Assembly: GCA_964475415.1 (NCBI GenBank)
Contig: CAYYWZ010000059.1
Location: 1-25,232, forward strand
Origin: CALCMJ01 sp964475415
GTDB lineage: Bacteria; Bacteroidota; Bacteroidia; Chitinophagales; Saprospiraceae
Direction of reading: 5' to 3'
DNA: 25,232 nucleotides
Shown: positions 22,978 through 25,232 of the stretch, in pieces
Position numbering within the stretch: position 1 is the stretch's first letter
Layout: each line of letters starts with the position of its first letter
Translations under genes and position numbers: made by a program
The notes under the pieces: model-generated
What the model saw: only the letters and a program-made list of their open reading frames with translations
Told to the model about the DNA's origin: nothing
Databases searched by the model: none

Positions 22978-25101
22978 ATGACTCAGGTGAAAAAGAAAAT
23001 GAAGAAAAAAACTATAAAAAAAGGGAAGGCTCCTGCAGGTAAGAAAAAAACTTACAAAGGAAAACTAGATCCTGAAACCCTAAAGAAAGCATTCTCTATG
23101 TTCAGTCAAGCTAAGGCGATGACAGAACTATATGAAAAAAAATTCAAGCAAGTTTCTAAGTATGTCCATGCTACATCTAGAGGACACGAAGCCGTACAAA
23201 TTGCCCTGGGCATGCAATTACTTCCTCAGGATTATGCATTTCCCTATTATAGAGATGATGCTATGCTCTTATCGATGAATCTAAGACCTTACGATCTTAT
23301 GCTCCAACTGTTAGCAAAAAAAGAAGACCCTTTTTCAGGAGGTAGGTCATATTATTCTCATCCTAGTCTACGAGATGATGATAAACCTAAGATTCCACAC
23401 CAGTCATCAGCAACAGGCATGCAAGCTATACCTGCAACAGGAGCTGCAATGGGAATGCTATACAAAGAACAACTAGGATTGGATGATGGAGATTTTCCTA
23501 TTACCATTTGCTCATTAGGTGACGCATCTGTTACAGAAGGTGAGATATCAGAAGCCTTCCAGATGGCTGCACTTAAGCAATTACCCATCCTATATCTAGT
23601 TCAAGATAATGGCTGGGATATTTCTGCTAATGCAGAAGAAACTAGATCACAGAATGCTAGAGAATATGCTGAAGGATTTATAGGATTAGAAGCCATCACT
23701 ATCGATGGGGCGAACTTTGTAGAGAGCTATACTGCGATACAGCGTGTAATAAAAATTATGAGAAAAGAAAGAAGACCTTTTCTCATTCACGCAGTTGTTC
23801 CCTTACTGAACCACCACACATCAGGAGTGCGGATGGAATGGTATAGAGATGACTTAGAAGAAGCAAGAAAACAAGATCCTTATCCTGTTATAAAAAAGCA
23901 ATTATCTGAAGCAGGTATTTCTGATAGGTCTATCAAATACATCGAAAGCAAAGCGATCAAGATGGTGGCTTCAGATTTTAAGTTAGCACTGAAAGCTAAG
24001 GATCCTAAACCTGAAGATTTATTTACACATGATTTTGCCCCTACTTCTATAACGGAAGAAGTAGGAACTGCTCTTCCAGAAAAAGCTGAGAAAGTAGTAA
24101 TGGTTGATTGTGCTCTACATGCAGTAGAAGAGTTGATGAAAGAACACAAGACTTGTCTATTATATGGTCAAGATGTAGGAGCCAGACTAGGAGGTGTTTT
24201 CAGGGAAGCGGCGACACTTGCACAGAAATTTGGCGACGACAGAGTTTTTAATACAGCTATACAAGAGGCCTTTATAGTAGGATCTACCGTAGGTATGTCT
24301 GCGGTCGGCCTTAAGCCTATAGTAGAAGTGCAGTTTGCAGATTATATATGGCCAGGACTTAATCAGTTATTTACTGAAGTAAGTAGATCTTGCTATCTGA
24401 GTAATGGGAAATGGCCTGTAAGTATGATTTTAAGAGTACCTATAGGTGCTTACGGAAGTGGTGGACCTTATCATTCTTCTAGTGTAGAATCTGTACTGAC
24501 TAATATACGCGGGATTAAAATCGTATACCCTAGCAATGGAGCAGATCTCAAAGGTATGATGAAAGCAGCCTTCCATGATCCTAATCCTGTAGTTATTTTA
24601 GAACACAAAGGATTATATTGGTCTAAGGTAAAAGGGACAGATATGGCTATGTCCATAGAACCAGCTGAAGATTATATACTACCTTTCGGCAAAGCAAAAA
24701 TTGTACAAGAGATTACCGCAAAAGAAGATACAACCCAGCTCTCTATTATTTCTTATGGCATGGGCGTTCATTGGGCACTTAATGCTACTAAGGATTTACA
24801 AGAAAATGTAGAAATTATAGATTTAAGAACTTTGTATCCACTAGATGAAGAAGCGATATTTACTTCTGTCAAAAAAACAAATCGATGTATTGTTCTCACT
24901 GAAGAACCTGTAAATAATTCTTTTGCTAGAAGCCTATCGGGCTTGATCCAAGAAAAATGTTTCGAAGCACTAGATGCACCCGTTTTTACAGTAGGCTCAG
25001 AAAACATGCCGGCGATCCCTCTAAATTCTGTTCTCGAAGAAACCATGATTCCTTCTGCGGAAAAACTACGGGTAAAGATCGATGAGTTGATGGCTTATTA
25101 G
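22978..25101 (+). CDS. Fused alpha/beta thiamine-dependent 2-oxoacid dehydrogenase E1
   Basis: E1 component joining both subunits in one chain of 707 residues. Alpha part (about 35-340): YRDDAML near 91-97, the thiamine-diphosphate motif from GDAS (181-184) to DN (210-211), and a HHTSGVRMEWYRDD loop (279-292) equal to the branched-chain-type phosphorylation loop region. Beta part (about 370-707): YGQDVG (396-401), FREAATLAQKFGDDRVFNTA and the QEAFIVGSTVGM motif, ending in the usual transketolase C-terminal domain. Sequence type is closest to branched-chain 2-oxoacid (2-oxoisovalerate) dehydrogenase. E2 and E3 are not in the window. The first 30 residues are strikingly basic (14 Lys in residues 5-29), unlike normal E1. 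It starts 4 bases after the paaZ stop, so co-transcription is almost certain, though its connection to phenylacetate catabolism is not obvious. Confidence 0.88.
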   Translation: MTQVKKKMKKKTIKKGKAPAGKKKTYKGKLDPETLKKAFSMFSQAKAMTELYEKKFKQVSKYVHATSRGHEAVQIALGMQLLPQDYAFPYYRDDAMLLSMNLRPYDLMLQLLAKKEDPFSGGRSYYSHPSLRDDDKPKIPHQSSATGMQAIPATGAAMGMLYKEQLGLDDGDFPITICSLGDASVTEGEISEAFQMAALKQLPILYLVQDNGWDISANAEETRSQNAREYAEGFIGLEAITIDGANFVESYTAIQRVIKIMRKERRPFLIHAVVPLLNHHTSGVRMEWYRDDLEEARKQDPYPVIKKQLSEAGISDRSIKYIESKAIKMVASDFKLALKAKDPKPEDLFTHDFAPTSITEEVGTALPEKAEKVVMVDCALHAVEELMKEHKTCLLYGQDVGARLGGVFREAATLAQKFGDDRVFNTAIQEAFIVGSTVGMSAVGLKPIVEVQFADYIWPGLNQLFTEVSRSCYLSNGKWPVSMILRVPIGAYGSGGPYHSSSVESVLTNIRGIKIVYPSNGADLKGMMKAAFHDPNPVVILEHKGLYWSKVKGTDMAMSIEPAEDYILPFGKAKIVQEITAKEDTTQLSIISYGMGVHWALNATKDLQENVEIIDLRTLYPLDEEAIFTSVKKTNRCIVLTEEPVNNSFARSLSGLIQEKCFEALDAPVFTVGSENMPAIPLNSVLEETMIPSAEKLRVKIDELMAY

Positions 25102-25178
25102 GAAAGTTTAGAAATAGTGAATATGATTTCAATGCAAACTTACAGTGCAGAAATTCAGCCATGATTATAATAACATGT

Positions 25179-25193
25179 CAGCCCTTCAGGCTG
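25179..25193. repeat. Small GC-rich hairpin near the right edge
   Basis: CAGCC and GGCTG enclose CTTCA about 78 bases after the E1 stop. There is no T-run directly after it, so it is not a clear terminator. It may be the edge of a dispersed GC-rich element continuing beyond the window. Confidence 0.3.
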
Positions 25194-25232
25194 TATAGCT
25201 TGTCATTAATTTTATCCCAATGTTCGACATTG

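Overview
The window looks like a chromosomal segment of a Bacteroidota bacterium. The DNA is AT-rich, most start codons have A-rich leaders with weak or no Shine-Dalgarno sequence, several -7 boxes resemble TAnnTTTG, and the gene content fits: TPR lipid/secretory-pathway proteins, secreted proteins in duplicate, a fused alpha/beta 2-oxoacid dehydrogenase E1 and an extended PaaZ. A marine or Saprospiria-like member is plausible, but the class cannot be fixed from sequence alone. I see no tRNA, rRNA, CRISPR, transposase or phage gene.

Layout. (1) 375-3510, plus strand: a two-gene unit encoding a flavin pyridine-nucleotide oxidoreductase and a polytopic membrane protein of the NosR/NapH/CcoG type with two 4Fe-4S clusters, probably one electron-transfer module. 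(2) 3607-12262, all minus strand: a metallophosphatase lipoprotein, two tandem paralogous secreted proteins of unknown function, an atypical pyruvate-kinase-family protein, and an SPFH/prohibitin-like lipoprotein flanked by two 390-residue TPR paralogs. Three clear intrinsic terminators punctuate this run. A possible decayed tail of a third TPR gene lies at 12319-12393. (3) 12697-16154: a SulP anion transporter and two small unknown genes on the minus strand, divergent from a LysR regulator. (4) 16282-17281: a small membrane protein and a lipoprotein of unknown function, converging tail to tail. (5) 17396-18851: a patatin-like phospholipase and a TetR regulator. (6) 18852-19253: a non-coding stretch holding a GC-rich structured segment and a 22-bp perfect palindrome that is a good TetR operator candidate. 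(7) 19254-25101: thiolase (PaaJ/PcaF type), PaaZ with an extra DinB-like C-terminal domain, and a fused E1 alpha/beta dehydrogenase, closely spaced and probably one operon.

How the parts fit. The last cluster is the lower phenylacetyl-CoA route: PaaZ opens and oxidises the oxepin-CoA ring, and the thiolase cleaves 3-oxo-(didehydro)acyl-CoA products. The TetR gene upstream and the palindrome between them suggest local repression relieved by a CoA-thioester inducer. The epoxidase subunits PaaABCDE are not in the window. The most unusual items are the PaaZ-DinB-like fusion, the GC-rich structured element, the SPFH gene framed by TPR paralogs with a near-invariant repeat block, and the LysR/SulP cassette with two uncharacterised small proteins.
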